A stretch of 64,000 nucleotides of DNA, from NCBI GenBank assembly GCA_045110315.1, contig JBGCFY010000006.1, positions 9,634-73,633 on the forward strand. The letters are read 5' to 3'. Positions 16,755-25,489 of the stretch are shown here, piece by piece (position 1 is the first letter of the stretch; each line of letters opens with the position of its first letter). The stretch is from CALFBG01 sp045110315 (lineage in GTDB: Bacteria > Bacteroidota > Bacteroidia > Chitinophagales > Saprospiraceae). Both the position numbers and the translations under genes were made by a program. The notes beneath the pieces are model-generated. The model was not told the origin of the DNA, searched no databases, and saw only the letters and a list, made by a program, of their open reading frames with translations.

Positions 16755-18161
16755 GTGATCAAATTTATTCTCAATCAACAAACCATAGAAACGAATGTCC
16801 CTTCGGGAACGACCGTTTTAGATTTTATTCGTTACCACCAACAGCTCGTTGGCACCAAGATTGGTTGTCGAGAAGGAGATTGTGGCGCTTGCACCGTTTT
16901 AGTAGGTACGCTCGGCGAAAATCAAGTTACCTACCAATCCATGACCGCTTGCTTAATGCCAATCGGCAATGCACAGGGCAAACATATCGTCACGGTAGAA
17001 GGAATCAATCAAGAAAACCTGACGCCTGTACAACGCGCCATCGTTGACACAGGAGGAACACAGTGTGGTTTTTGCACCATCGGTTTTGTCATGTCCTTTA
17101 CGGTCTTTATGCTTGACGCTAAACGTCAATCTTACGAAGAAGCCATCACTGCTATTGATGGAAATATTTGTCGGTGTACGGGTTATAAATCTTTAGAACG
17201 AGCTGCCAAAAAAATTGCAGCACAAAAGTCAAGTACAACGGTAAAGAAAAACCTTACTTGGCTCATCCAACAAAAATATATCCCAACTTACTTCGCGCAA
17301 ATTGAAGAGCGACTTATTGATTTACAACCGACAGATGCTCCTACACCCAATGAAAATGTGCAAGTCATCGTCGGCGGTGGTACAGATCTTTTTGTGCAGC
17401 AACCAGCAGCATTACTCCAGAAAGAAATTCACCACCTCTTCGACCAAACTAAGCTGAAAAGAATTTACCAAAAAGAAAATCAGTGTATCATTGGTGCGAT
17501 GGCAACCGCGAATGACATTCAATATGCTCCATTACTAAAACAAATTTTCCCACAAATCGAAACGCATTTTAAATTGGTTTCTTCAACGCCAATTCGAAAT
17601 ATGGGAACCTTAGCGGGTAACTTGGTCAATGCCTCGCCGATCGGTGATCTAAGTATTTTTTTCTTAGCCTTGGATAGCAGTATTTTATTAAAAAAACAAA
17701 ACCAAGAACGCTGGATTAAATTAAAGGATTTTTATCTCGGCTATAAAACACTTGATAAAGAAACCGACGAATACATCGAAGCAGTTGCCTTCGAAATTCC
17801 TTCTTCCAGCACTTATTTCAACTTCGAAAAAGTTTCTAAACGACGGCATTTAGATATTGCGAGCGTCAACAGTGCTTGTAGCTTAGACTTAAAAAATGGA
17901 ATTGTAACACACGCGCATCTTTCCGCGGGAGGAGTTGGACCAACACCAAAATATTTAGCCGAAAGTTCGAAAGCACTCCTTGGAAAACCCATTGACGCCG
18001 CAACCTTAAAAATGGTCAATCAACAAATCCAAGCAGAAATTTCGCCGATTAGTGATGCTCGTGGTACGGCTGCTTATAAACGCTTATTGTTGCGACAACT
18101 TTTCTACGCTCACTTTCTCCACTTTTTCCCTGAACAACTTGAGCTACGAACGCTCGTTTAA
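16755..18161 (+). CDS. xdhA: Xanthine dehydrogenase small subunit (FeS/FAD)
   Basis: 468 residues with a GTG start. The N-terminal plant-type [2Fe-2S] domain has C38-x4-C43-x2-C46 and C66. The second [2Fe-2S] domain has Q-C104-G-F-C107 and C139-R-C141-T-G-Y. The FAD-binding domain (about 200-380) contains V-G-G-G-T-D-L and T-P-I-R-N-M-G-T-L-A-G-N, and a CO-dehydrogenase-type C-terminal domain ends the chain. With XdhB it oxidises hypoxanthine or xanthine to urate and passes electrons to FAD and then NAD+ or another acceptor. It is the first gene of the purine-degradation block, and the next gene starts 13 bases later. Confidence 0.94.
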   Translation: MIKFILNQQTIETNVPSGTTVLDFIRYHQQLVGTKIGCREGDCGACTVLVGTLGENQVTYQSMTACLMPIGNAQGKHIVTVEGINQENLTPVQRAIVDTGGTQCGFCTIGFVMSFTVFMLDAKRQSYEEAITAIDGNICRCTGYKSLERAAKKIAAQKSSTTVKKNLTWLIQQKYIPTYFAQIEERLIDLQPTDAPTPNENVQVIVGGGTDLFVQQPAALLQKEIHHLFDQTKLKRIYQKENQCIIGAMATANDIQYAPLLKQIFPQIETHFKLVSSTPIRNMGTLAGNLVNASPIGDLSIFFLALDSSILLKKQNQERWIKLKDFYLGYKTLDKETDEYIEAVAFEIPSSSTYFNFEKVSKRRHLDIASVNSACSLDLKNGIVTHAHLSAGGVGPTPKYLAESSKALLGKPIDAATLKMVNQQIQAEISPISDARGTAAYKRLLLRQLFYAHFLHFFPEQLELRTLV

Positions 18162-18174
18162 AATCAGTATTCTG

Positions 18175-20475
18175 ATGACTAAAGATATTCCTAACGCAAC
18201 CAAGGCGAGTATGAAAAATATTGATGCGGCGAATCACGTCCAAGGCAAGTCCATTTATGTTGATGATATTCCCGTACGGGTAGGTACTTTATACGCTTGT
18301 GTTTTTGGTTCTCCGGTGGCACACGGTACTATTGAAAACCTAAACCTTACTAAAGCCCTCACGATGTCAGGCGTGGTTCGTATTTTGACGTACGAAGCTA
18401 TTCCTGGCGAAAACCAAATTGGTGGCATCATTCCCGACGAGCCCTTACTGGCCATAGACAAGGTACATTTCCAAGGACAACCTATTGCCTTGGTCATTGC
18501 ACAATCCGAAGCACAAGCACACGCCGCCGTTAAAGCAATCGAAGTCAATATTAAAGCCAAAAAGATCATCACCGATCCGAGAGTAGCACACGCACAAGGT
18601 GAATTGCTGAGTGAACCTCGTTCCTTCCGCTTAGGAGACGTTGACACAGCATTTGCCAAGGCAACCCACATTTTTTCTGGACAAGCAGATACGGGTGGAC
18701 AAGAACATTTATACATCGAAACCCAAGGCGCCTACGCATATCCGATGGAGCACGGTAGCATTCGCATCGCTTCTTCTACTCAGGGACCAACTGCGGTACA
18801 ACGTACCGTTGCAAAGGTATTGGGTTTAGCCATGCATCAAGTCGAAGTGGACGTAACTCGCTTAGGCGGTGGTTTTGGTGGTAAAGAAGATCAGGCTACC
18901 GCATGGGCTGTTATGGCGGCGTTGGGCTGTTCTATTTTACAAAAGCCCGTGAAGTATATTTTAGATCGCATGGAAGATATGCGGATGACGGGAAAACGTA
19001 ATCCATACCGTTCCGATTATAAAATTGGCTTAGATGAAAATCTTAAAATCGTCGCTTTCGAAGCAAGCTATTTTCAGAATGGTGGAGCCGCTGCCGATTT
19101 GTCTCCTGCAATTTTAGAACGAACTTTATTTCATGCCAACAATAGTTATTTTATTCCTAATTTTTTGGCAACGGCTTATAGTTGCCGAACAAACTTGCCA
19201 CCCAATACTGCCTTTCGGGGTTTTGGCGGTCCACAAGGAATGTTCGTGATTGAAGCTGCCATCCATCACGCTGCGGGTGCACTTGGCGTAAAAGCCACAA
19301 CCATCCAACGCGAAAATTTATTAAAAGAAGGTGATGTTTTTCCTTACGGGCAAATTGCGGCGGGCTGTGAAGCGAGTGCTTGTTGGGAGCAAGCCAGTCA
19401 AAAATATAAACTCACACAACTCCAAGCAGAAGTAGACGAGTTCAATCAAAAAAATACTTTATACAAAAAAGGCTTGTCCTTAATGCCCATTTGTTTTGGA
19501 ATTTCTTTTACCAATACACCGATGAATCACGCACGTGCACTCGTCCACATTTACAGTGATGGAAGCGTAGGCATTAGTACCGGTGCCGTGGAAATGGGAC
19601 AAGGTGTTAATACCAAAATGCTGCAAGTTGCCGCGCAAGTTTTTGGCATTAAGCCAGAAAGAATTAAATTGGAATCAACCAATACGACTCGTGTTGCCAA
19701 TACTTCTCCCTCTGCTGCCAGTGCTACCGCTGATCTCAACGGAAAAGCTTTGGCTCAAGCCTGTCAAGCAATCATCATACGCTTACAAGAATTCTTATGC
19801 GAAAAATTTTCCGAGGAACCGCAAACTATTTTAAAAATAAATAACGAAAAAATACAACTTGGTACGCAGGCGATTGATTGGTCTTGGGAGGAATTAATTC
19901 AACAAGCTTTTCTCGCTAGAATTAACTTGAGTGCCAAAGGTCATTACGCTACGCCAGTGATTCATTTTGATAAAAAGAAAGAAAAAGGACATCCTTTTGC
20001 TTATCACGTTTACGGTACGGCGATCACTACTTGTACGCTAGATTGCGTTCGGGGCATTTATGAATTTGATGCCGTAAAAATTGTTCATGACTTCGGTGCC
20101 AGTATGAATCGGATGATTGATCTTGGACAAACGGAAGGAGGCTTGATTCAAGGGATGGGTTGGATGACCATGGAAGAATTGATGTACAACGAAGAAGGAA
20201 AACTTTTATCGAATGCGCTCTCAACGTATAAAATCCCAGACCTTTATTCAGTTCCTAAAACGGTTGAAGTAGAATTTCTAAAAACGGATGGTTCTGAGTT
20301 AGCCATTTTCAGATCTAAGGCAGTCGGCGAACCACCTTTGATGTATGGAATTGGTGCTTACTTCGCAGTGTACAACGCTGTGCAAGCATTTAACCCGAAT
20401 TTTACCAGAAATTTTTCTGCCCCAATAACACCCGAAAAAGTACTTTTAGGATTATACGAAACACCAGCAAGCTAA
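18175..20475 (+). CDS. xdhB: Xanthine dehydrogenase molybdenum-binding subunit
   Basis: 766 residues from the ATG at 18175. The open frame extends back to 18052 but that part overlaps xdhA and is not xanthine dehydrogenase-like. Molybdopterin-subunit motifs are G-G-G-F-G-G-K-E, G-K-R-N-P-Y-R-S-D, N-T-A-F-R-G-F-G-G-P-Q-G-M, E-M-G-Q-G-V-N-T-K and A-V-G-E-P-P, where Glu719 is the likely catalytic base. Together with XdhA it makes urate. The allantoinase start codon follows after one base. Maturation should need XdhC, encoded at the far end of the same block. Confidence 0.95.
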   Translation: MTKDIPNATKASMKNIDAANHVQGKSIYVDDIPVRVGTLYACVFGSPVAHGTIENLNLTKALTMSGVVRILTYEAIPGENQIGGIIPDEPLLAIDKVHFQGQPIALVIAQSEAQAHAAVKAIEVNIKAKKIITDPRVAHAQGELLSEPRSFRLGDVDTAFAKATHIFSGQADTGGQEHLYIETQGAYAYPMEHGSIRIASSTQGPTAVQRTVAKVLGLAMHQVEVDVTRLGGGFGGKEDQATAWAVMAALGCSILQKPVKYILDRMEDMRMTGKRNPYRSDYKIGLDENLKIVAFEASYFQNGGAAADLSPAILERTLFHANNSYFIPNFLATAYSCRTNLPPNTAFRGFGGPQGMFVIEAAIHHAAGALGVKATTIQRENLLKEGDVFPYGQIAAGCEASACWEQASQKYKLTQLQAEVDEFNQKNTLYKKGLSLMPICFGISFTNTPMNHARALVHIYSDGSVGISTGAVEMGQGVNTKMLQVAAQVFGIKPERIKLESTNTTRVANTSPSAASATADLNGKALAQACQAIIIRLQEFLCEKFSEEPQTILKINNEKIQLGTQAIDWSWEELIQQAFLARINLSAKGHYATPVIHFDKKKEKGHPFAYHVYGTAITTCTLDCVRGIYEFDAVKIVHDFGASMNRMIDLGQTEGGLIQGMGWMTMEELMYNEEGKLLSNALSTYKIPDLYSVPKTVEVEFLKTDGSELAIFRSKAVGEPPLMYGIGAYFAVYNAVQAFNPNFTRNFSAPITPEKVLLGLYETPAS

Positions 20476-20476
20476 A

Positions 20477-21841
20477 ATGACAGCAATAGACTTTGCCTTA
20501 TACAGCGACTATACTTGGATCGACCAAGCCTTTCGTCCCGCAACTGTTTTGATCAAAGCAGGAAAAATTGTGGCTTGGGAAAATAGAAAAATAAGTAAGG
20601 CTGATTTTCCCATTCGGGACTTCGCTAATCATTATTTGATGCCTGGCATTATCGACGCGCACGTACACGTTAACGAACCTGGCAGAACGGAATGGGAAGG
20701 TTTTGCGAGTGCCACTAAGGCGGCAGCAGCGGGCGGAATTACTACTTTAGTTGATATGCCTTTGAATGCGAGTCCAGTAACCACTTCCGTGGAAAACTTA
20801 CAAATCAAGTTAGCGGCTACTAAAAATAAGCTACACATTAATTGCGGTTTTTGGGGTGGTTTTGTGCCAGATAGTTTAAACGATTTAGAAGCTTTAATTC
20901 AAGCGGGCGTTTTGGGTATTAAAGTTTTTTTGACACATTCAGGTATTGACGAATTCCCTAATGTCACGCTCACAGATTTAGAAAAAGCCTTACCAATACT
21001 ACGGCGACACGGGAGTCAAATTTTAGTGCATTGTGAATTAGACTTTCCGCACGCTGCACAAGATTTGTTAAAAGCACAACCTCAACGTTACGCTGCTTAC
21101 TTAGCTTCTAGGCCAAGAGCTTGGGAGAATGAAGCCGTTCGAATGATGATTCATCTGTGTAGAAAATATCAAGTCCAAACGCACATTGTACATTTATCTT
21201 CTACGGACGTATTAGCTGAAATTATTGCAGCAAAAGCAGCGGGGCTACCCTTAACCGTAGAGACTTGTCCCCAGTATTTATTTTTCAATGCAGAAGATAT
21301 TCCCGATGGAGACACTCGTTTTAAATGCGCACCGCCTATTCGTGAACGCGAAAATAACGAAGGTTTGTGGCAAGCCTTAGAAGATGGAATTATCGACTTT
21401 GTTGCCACTGACCACTCCCCCGCTCCCCCCGAACTAAAAAAACTAGCTACTGGAAATTTTGCCGAAGCTTGGGGCGGAATTGCAGGTCTCCAATGTCTAT
21501 TACCCGTAGTTTGGACCGCTGCCCGTCGGCGACAACTTCCGTTATCCAAGTTGGTAAAATGGCTCGTGGAAGCGCCCGCTCAATTTTTGCAATTGGATCA
21601 CCGAAAAGGAAAAATTAAAGCTGGCTATGATGCAGACCTAGTCGTTTGGCAACCCGAGCAAGCCTTTGTACTCCAAGAAGAGCAATTGCATCACAAACAT
21701 AAAATTAGCCCTTACGTAGGAGAAAAGTTGTATGGAAAGGTAACACAAACCTATCTCGGGGGAAAACTTATTTTTGCAGAAGGAATATTCCCTGAAACAC
21801 CGCAAGGAGAAATTATTTTACACCAGCCAACGGATTCCTAA
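20477..21841 (+). CDS. allB: Allantoinase
   Basis: 454 residues of the cyclic amidohydrolase family. Metal ligands are visible: D-A-H62-V-H64-V-N-E-P-G, the carbamylated-lysine site G-I-K149-V-F-L-T-H, V-H185-C-E, T-H-I-V-H-L-S-S, and D-F-V-A-T-D-H-S-P-A-P-P-E near residue 315. The last motif and the M-P-L-N segment favour allantoinase over dihydroorotase, and so does the position between xdhB and allantoicase. It hydrolyses allantoin to allantoate in the cytoplasm. The start lies one base after the xdhB stop. Confidence 0.93.
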   Translation: MTAIDFALYSDYTWIDQAFRPATVLIKAGKIVAWENRKISKADFPIRDFANHYLMPGIIDAHVHVNEPGRTEWEGFASATKAAAAGGITTLVDMPLNASPVTTSVENLQIKLAATKNKLHINCGFWGGFVPDSLNDLEALIQAGVLGIKVFLTHSGIDEFPNVTLTDLEKALPILRRHGSQILVHCELDFPHAAQDLLKAQPQRYAAYLASRPRAWENEAVRMMIHLCRKYQVQTHIVHLSSTDVLAEIIAAKAAGLPLTVETCPQYLFFNAEDIPDGDTRFKCAPPIRERENNEGLWQALEDGIIDFVATDHSPAPPELKKLATGNFAEAWGGIAGLQCLLPVVWTAARRRQLPLSKLVKWLVEAPAQFLQLDHRKGKIKAGYDADLVVWQPEQAFVLQEEQLHHKHKISPYVGEKLYGKVTQTYLGGKLIFAEGIFPETPQGEIILHQPTDS

Positions 21842-21877
21842 ACTAAAGCTGAAGCACTTATTTAAAAATCATCACTT

Positions 21878-22891
21878 ATGAAAATAGAAAATATACCTTC
21901 CCCATTCCCTGGTTTTATCAACCTCGCCGCTGATCGACTAGGTGCAAAAGCATTATACGCAAACGATGATTTCTTTGCAGAAAAAGAAAACTTGATTCGT
22001 CCGGGGCGTGGTATTTTCATTGCAGACAAATATACCGATCGGGGAAAGTGGATGGACGGATGGGAATCGAAACGAAGACGGACACCTGGTCACGACTGGT
22101 GCATAGTACAATTGGGCGTTCCCGGAATCATCAAAGGATTCGATATTGATACCAATCATTTCTTAGGCAATCATCCCCCGTTTGCGTCCATTCAAGCCGC
22201 TTACCTAACAGAAGAACCAAGCGCAACGACCTTAGCAAACGATGAAATTGAGTGGACAACGATTCTAGAAAAATCTCCTTTAAATCCGGGCAGTCAACAT
22301 TTTTTTGAAAGTGCAACGGATCAGGTTTGGACGCACGTCAAACTTAATATTTTCCCAGATGGTGGCGTTGCCCGTTTAAAAGTATACGGAACGGTAGTCA
22401 AAGATTGGTCTAATGTAGCGGCTACCGAATGCGTCGATTTGATTGCAGCCGTCAATGGCGGAAAAGCCATTCATTGTAACGATATGTTTTTTAGTGCCAT
22501 GGAGAATTTAATCCTACCCAACCGAGGAATTAATATGGGCGATGGTTGGGAAACGAAACGCAATCGTATTCCCAATAATTCCGATTGGGTAATTCTAAAA
22601 ATGGCAACCCGAGGTCAAATTAAAAGAATTGTGGTCGACACCAACCACTTTAAAGGCAACTACCCTGATCGTTGCGCTTTGGAAGGTTGCGTATGTAAGA
22701 ATGACGAAGAAGCTTTATCACCGGAGACATCTTGGACTAGCATTTTGCCAGAAGTCAAACTCGCTGCTCATCAGGAGCATTTTTACGAATCAGAAATTCA
22801 AGTTGCTGGACCTTTTACGCACCTCAAACTCAAAATTTTTCCTGATGGAGGTATTAGTCGATTGCGGGTTTTGGGGCACGTTATTTCGTAA
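21878..22891 (+). CDS. alc: Allantoicase
   Basis: 337 residues made of two homologous allantoicase domains. The first has G-W-E-S-K-R-R-R, H-D-W-C-I-V-Q-L-G and D-T-N-H-F-L-G-N. The second repeats these as G-W-E-T-K-R-N-R, S-D-W-V-I-L-K and D-T-N-H-F-K-G-N-Y-P. The enzyme cleaves allantoate to ureidoglycolate and urea. It follows allantoinase by 36 bases. Its presence, rather than allantoate amidohydrolase, means the block yields urea and not ammonia at this step. No urease or ureidoglycolate lyase gene of the known types is nearby. Confidence 0.94.
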   Translation: MKIENIPSPFPGFINLAADRLGAKALYANDDFFAEKENLIRPGRGIFIADKYTDRGKWMDGWESKRRRTPGHDWCIVQLGVPGIIKGFDIDTNHFLGNHPPFASIQAAYLTEEPSATTLANDEIEWTTILEKSPLNPGSQHFFESATDQVWTHVKLNIFPDGGVARLKVYGTVVKDWSNVAATECVDLIAAVNGGKAIHCNDMFFSAMENLILPNRGINMGDGWETKRNRIPNNSDWVILKMATRGQIKRIVVDTNHFKGNYPDRCALEGCVCKNDEEALSPETSWTSILPEVKLAAHQEHFYESEIQVAGPFTHLKLKIFPDGGISRLRVLGHVIS

Positions 22892-23063
22892 TTCCCTTAA
22901 TAAATTAGCGTTTCAAGACTCCATTTAAGTACAATCTTATTTGATTTTTAATCAAAGTGCCATTTAGCGAATAAATATTTTTTACTTACATTTACCTGCT
23001 CAGCAAATAGGATTACCTATTTCGACGAAGCGCCGCCTTTAAACAAATTCTACCGACATCCAT

Positions 23064-24491
23064 ATGGCGATATTCTTTTTCATCACGGCAACTATCTTTT
23101 TACTCCTACTTTGGCTAGGGGTAAAAGCGGGACATTTACATCATTATTTTGAAGCTGCCTATTTCGCCGATGATACCTTGGGAGAAGACGATCCGATTAA
23201 TCGCTTACGAGCAGAAAGTCTAAGCGCGCGTCAATACCTTAACGTTGCCAAGATCGGTGGCTTAATCCTAGTACTCATTGGGTTTTACTATTTGATCAAA
23301 GGAACGCCGTACGAAGGTCATTTTTACGAATGGATGAATCTAGTGGTACGGCTCATTCATATTACCTTTGGAATTGCGTGGATTGGTGCTTCTTTTTATT
23401 TCGTTTTTTTAGAAAACAGCCTCAATCGAACGAAGAATGTCCGCAATGAACTCGCGGGAAATCTCTGGGCAGTTCACGGTGGTGGATTTTATTATTTAGA
23501 AAAATACAAACTTGCACCAGCGACGATTCCCAAAGAATTACACTGGTTTAAATACGAGGCTTACTTTACTTTTTTGAGTGGTTTTGCACTCTTATGCATC
23601 GTTTACTATTTTAACGCTAAAGGTTTTTTAATTGATTCGACGGTGATGGACATCACGCCTGCGCAAGGAATTGCGGTGGGAATTGGAAGTCTCCTTTCTG
23701 GATGGATTATTTACGATTTACTTTGTCGTTCTCCCTTAGCAAAAAACAATGTGCTTTTTGCCCTCGTTTCGCTGCTCATTTTAGCTGGTTTTGCTTATTT
23801 TCTATCCAGCGTTTTTAATAGCAGAGCAGCGTATATTCACTTCGGTGCAATCCTAGGAACTATTATGGCGGGTAACGTATACTTCGTCATCATTCCGGCA
23901 CAAAAGGCGATGGTCAAAGCGGCTAAAATGGGTAAACCCTTAGATCCGCGGCTGGGAAAAAATGCAGGATGGCGTTCTTTACATAACAATTATGCAACCT
24001 TACCCGTACTTTTCGTCATGGTTAGTAATCATTTCCCTAGTACGTTTGGACACGAATATCAGTGGATCGTTTTAATGGCTATTACGCTGGGAACGGCAGG
24101 TATTAAGCATTACTTAAACGTCATTGAAAGAGGTGAAAAATCTGTTTGGGTTTTGCCCATTTCAGTGATGATACTATTGGGCGTAGCGTTTATGACAGCG
24201 CCCGTCGTGAGTGATGGAAAATGTGATCCAGTTCCTTTTCCAGTTGTATACAGCATTATTAATGAACGCTGCGTATCTTGTCATTCTGCGCAGCCCACGG
24301 ATGATGTTTGGGTGAAAGCACCAAACGGGATCAAGTACGATACACCAGAAGACATCGTTAAACTTACGGATAAAATTATGCAACGGGTAGTGGTCACGAA
24401 AACGATGCCGCAAAATAATAAAACGGGAATGTTACCCTCCGAGCGAGAACTAATTCGTTGCTGGATTGAGCAAGGTGCTCGTTTAGAATAA
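23064..24491 (+). CDS. puuD: Membrane urate oxidase PuuD with fused cytochrome c
   Basis: 475 residues. The N-terminal part (about 1-385) is a urate hydroxylase membrane domain with about eight transmembrane segments and G-I-A-W-I-G-A-S-F-Y and W-A-V-H-G-G-G-F-Y-Y. The C-terminal part is a cytochrome c domain with C403-V-S-C-H and a probable Met448 ligand in T-K-T-M-P-Q-N-N. This enzyme oxidises urate to 5-hydroxyisourate and passes electrons to the respiratory chain, so unlike soluble uricase it should not make hydrogen peroxide. It lies 172 bases after allantoicase and 25 bases before the OHCU decarboxylase gene. Both of the next two steps of the pathway are encoded directly downstream. Confidence 0.93.
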   Translation: MAIFFFITATIFLLLLWLGVKAGHLHHYFEAAYFADDTLGEDDPINRLRAESLSARQYLNVAKIGGLILVLIGFYYLIKGTPYEGHFYEWMNLVVRLIHITFGIAWIGASFYFVFLENSLNRTKNVRNELAGNLWAVHGGGFYYLEKYKLAPATIPKELHWFKYEAYFTFLSGFALLCIVYYFNAKGFLIDSTVMDITPAQGIAVGIGSLLSGWIIYDLLCRSPLAKNNVLFALVSLLILAGFAYFLSSVFNSRAAYIHFGAILGTIMAGNVYFVIIPAQKAMVKAAKMGKPLDPRLGKNAGWRSLHNNYATLPVLFVMVSNHFPSTFGHEYQWIVLMAITLGTAGIKHYLNVIERGEKSVWVLPISVMILLGVAFMTAPVVSDGKCDPVPFPVVYSIINERCVSCHSAQPTDDVWVKAPNGIKYDTPEDIVKLTDKIMQRVVVTKTMPQNNKTGMLPSERELIRCWIEQGARLE

Positions 24492-24516
24492 AAATTATTT
24501 TCTTAAAATACATGAT

Positions 24517-25026
24517 ATGACCTTAGCTGACTTTAATCAACTCCCCGAGGAAGATGCTAATCAAGCTTTATATAATTGTTGTGGATCTACCGTTTGGGTA
24601 GATGCGATGATGGATCATTTTCCATTTGACCGTGTTGCAACTATTCACGAGCAAGCTAGTTATTATTGGTTTGACGCTTGTACCGAAAAAGATTGGATCG
24701 AAGCTTTTCATCAACATCCTAAAATTGGTAACGTAAAGGCATTGCAAAAGAAATTTGCCGCTACCGCCTCTTGGGCAAGCGGTGAACAAGCTGGTGTCAA
24801 AACGGCAACGCCCGAAACATTGGAAGCACTCGCAGCGGGCAACCTCGCTTACGAAAAAAAGTTTGGATACCTATTTATCGTCTGTGCAACGGGAAAATCT
24901 GCCGAAGAAATGCTACAGATTTTACAAGCGCGTTTACCCAACGACGAACGAGAAGAATTAGTCGTAGCGATGAACGAACAACATAAAATAACCACTATTC
25001 GTTTACATAAATTATTACCGTCATGA
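24517..25026 (+). CDS. uraD: 2-oxo-4-hydroxy-4-carboxy-5-ureidoimidazoline (OHCU) decarboxylase
   Basis: 169 residues, the usual size. The family motif F-H-Q-H67-P-K-I-G-N carries the catalytic histidine, and N-x-x-Y-E-K-K-F-G-Y-x-F-I-V-C lies further on. It decarboxylates OHCU to (S)-allantoin, preventing slow racemic decay. Its stop overlaps the start of the HIU hydrolase gene by four bases (ATGA), so the two are translationally coupled even though HIU hydrolase acts first. Confidence 0.94.
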   Translation: MTLADFNQLPEEDANQALYNCCGSTVWVDAMMDHFPFDRVATIHEQASYYWFDACTEKDWIEAFHQHPKIGNVKALQKKFAATASWASGEQAGVKTATPETLEALAAGNLAYEKKFGYLFIVCATGKSAEEMLQILQARLPNDEREELVVAMNEQHKITTIRLHKLLPS

Positions 25027-25361
25027 GTCAGATTACGAGCCACGTTTTAGATACCTCTTTGGGAAAACCGGGAAGCAATTTACACATTGAACTACAAGCA
25101 ATGACAGACGATACTTGGCAAACAATCGGATCAGGGTTAACGGATGACGATGGTCGAGTGAGTACGCTATTAGCCGATGATCAAATACTCGCACCGGGGA
25201 ATTATCAACTTTTATTCCATACTGGATCTTACTACGAAGCCCAAGCCATCGCTAGTTTTTATCCAGAAGTCCGCATTCAGTTTCGAGTTATCGACGCGAG
25301 TCATTACCACGTTCCTTTGTTACTTAATCCTTTTGGATATTCTACTTACCGTGGTAGTTAA
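25023..25361 (+). CDS. uraH: 5-hydroxyisourate hydrolase (transthyretin-like)
   Basis: 112 residues, full length for the family. The N-terminal motif S-H-V-L-D-T-S-x-G-x-P-G and the C-terminal signature Y-R-G-S at residues 109-112 identify HIU hydrolase rather than a general transthyretin-like protein. It converts 5-hydroxyisourate from PuuD to OHCU, the substrate of UraD. No signal peptide, so it is cytoplasmic. Confidence 0.95.
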   Translation: MSQITSHVLDTSLGKPGSNLHIELQAMTDDTWQTIGSGLTDDDGRVSTLLADDQILAPGNYQLLFHTGSYYEAQAIASFYPEVRIQFRVIDASHYHVPLLLNPFGYSTYRGS

Positions 25362-25489
25362 ATATTGTAAAAAAATTTCCTTTTAGATTGACCTAAAGTC
25401 ACTCCTATTTTCCAATTCCGTGTAAACTTAAAAAATCGGAGATTCCGATCATATTCCCTGACTAATGATTAGCTCAAAAATAATTTCAC

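Noticed and set aside
18052..18174. A 41-codon N-terminal extension of xdhB
   Set aside because: It overlaps xdhA out of frame and is not xanthine dehydrogenase-like; the ATG at 18175 starts a normal subunit 13 bases after the xdhA stop.
25435..25449. Terminator between uraH and the CitE-like gene
   Set aside because: A 6-bp stem with a 3-base loop and no T-run; too weak to claim an operon break.
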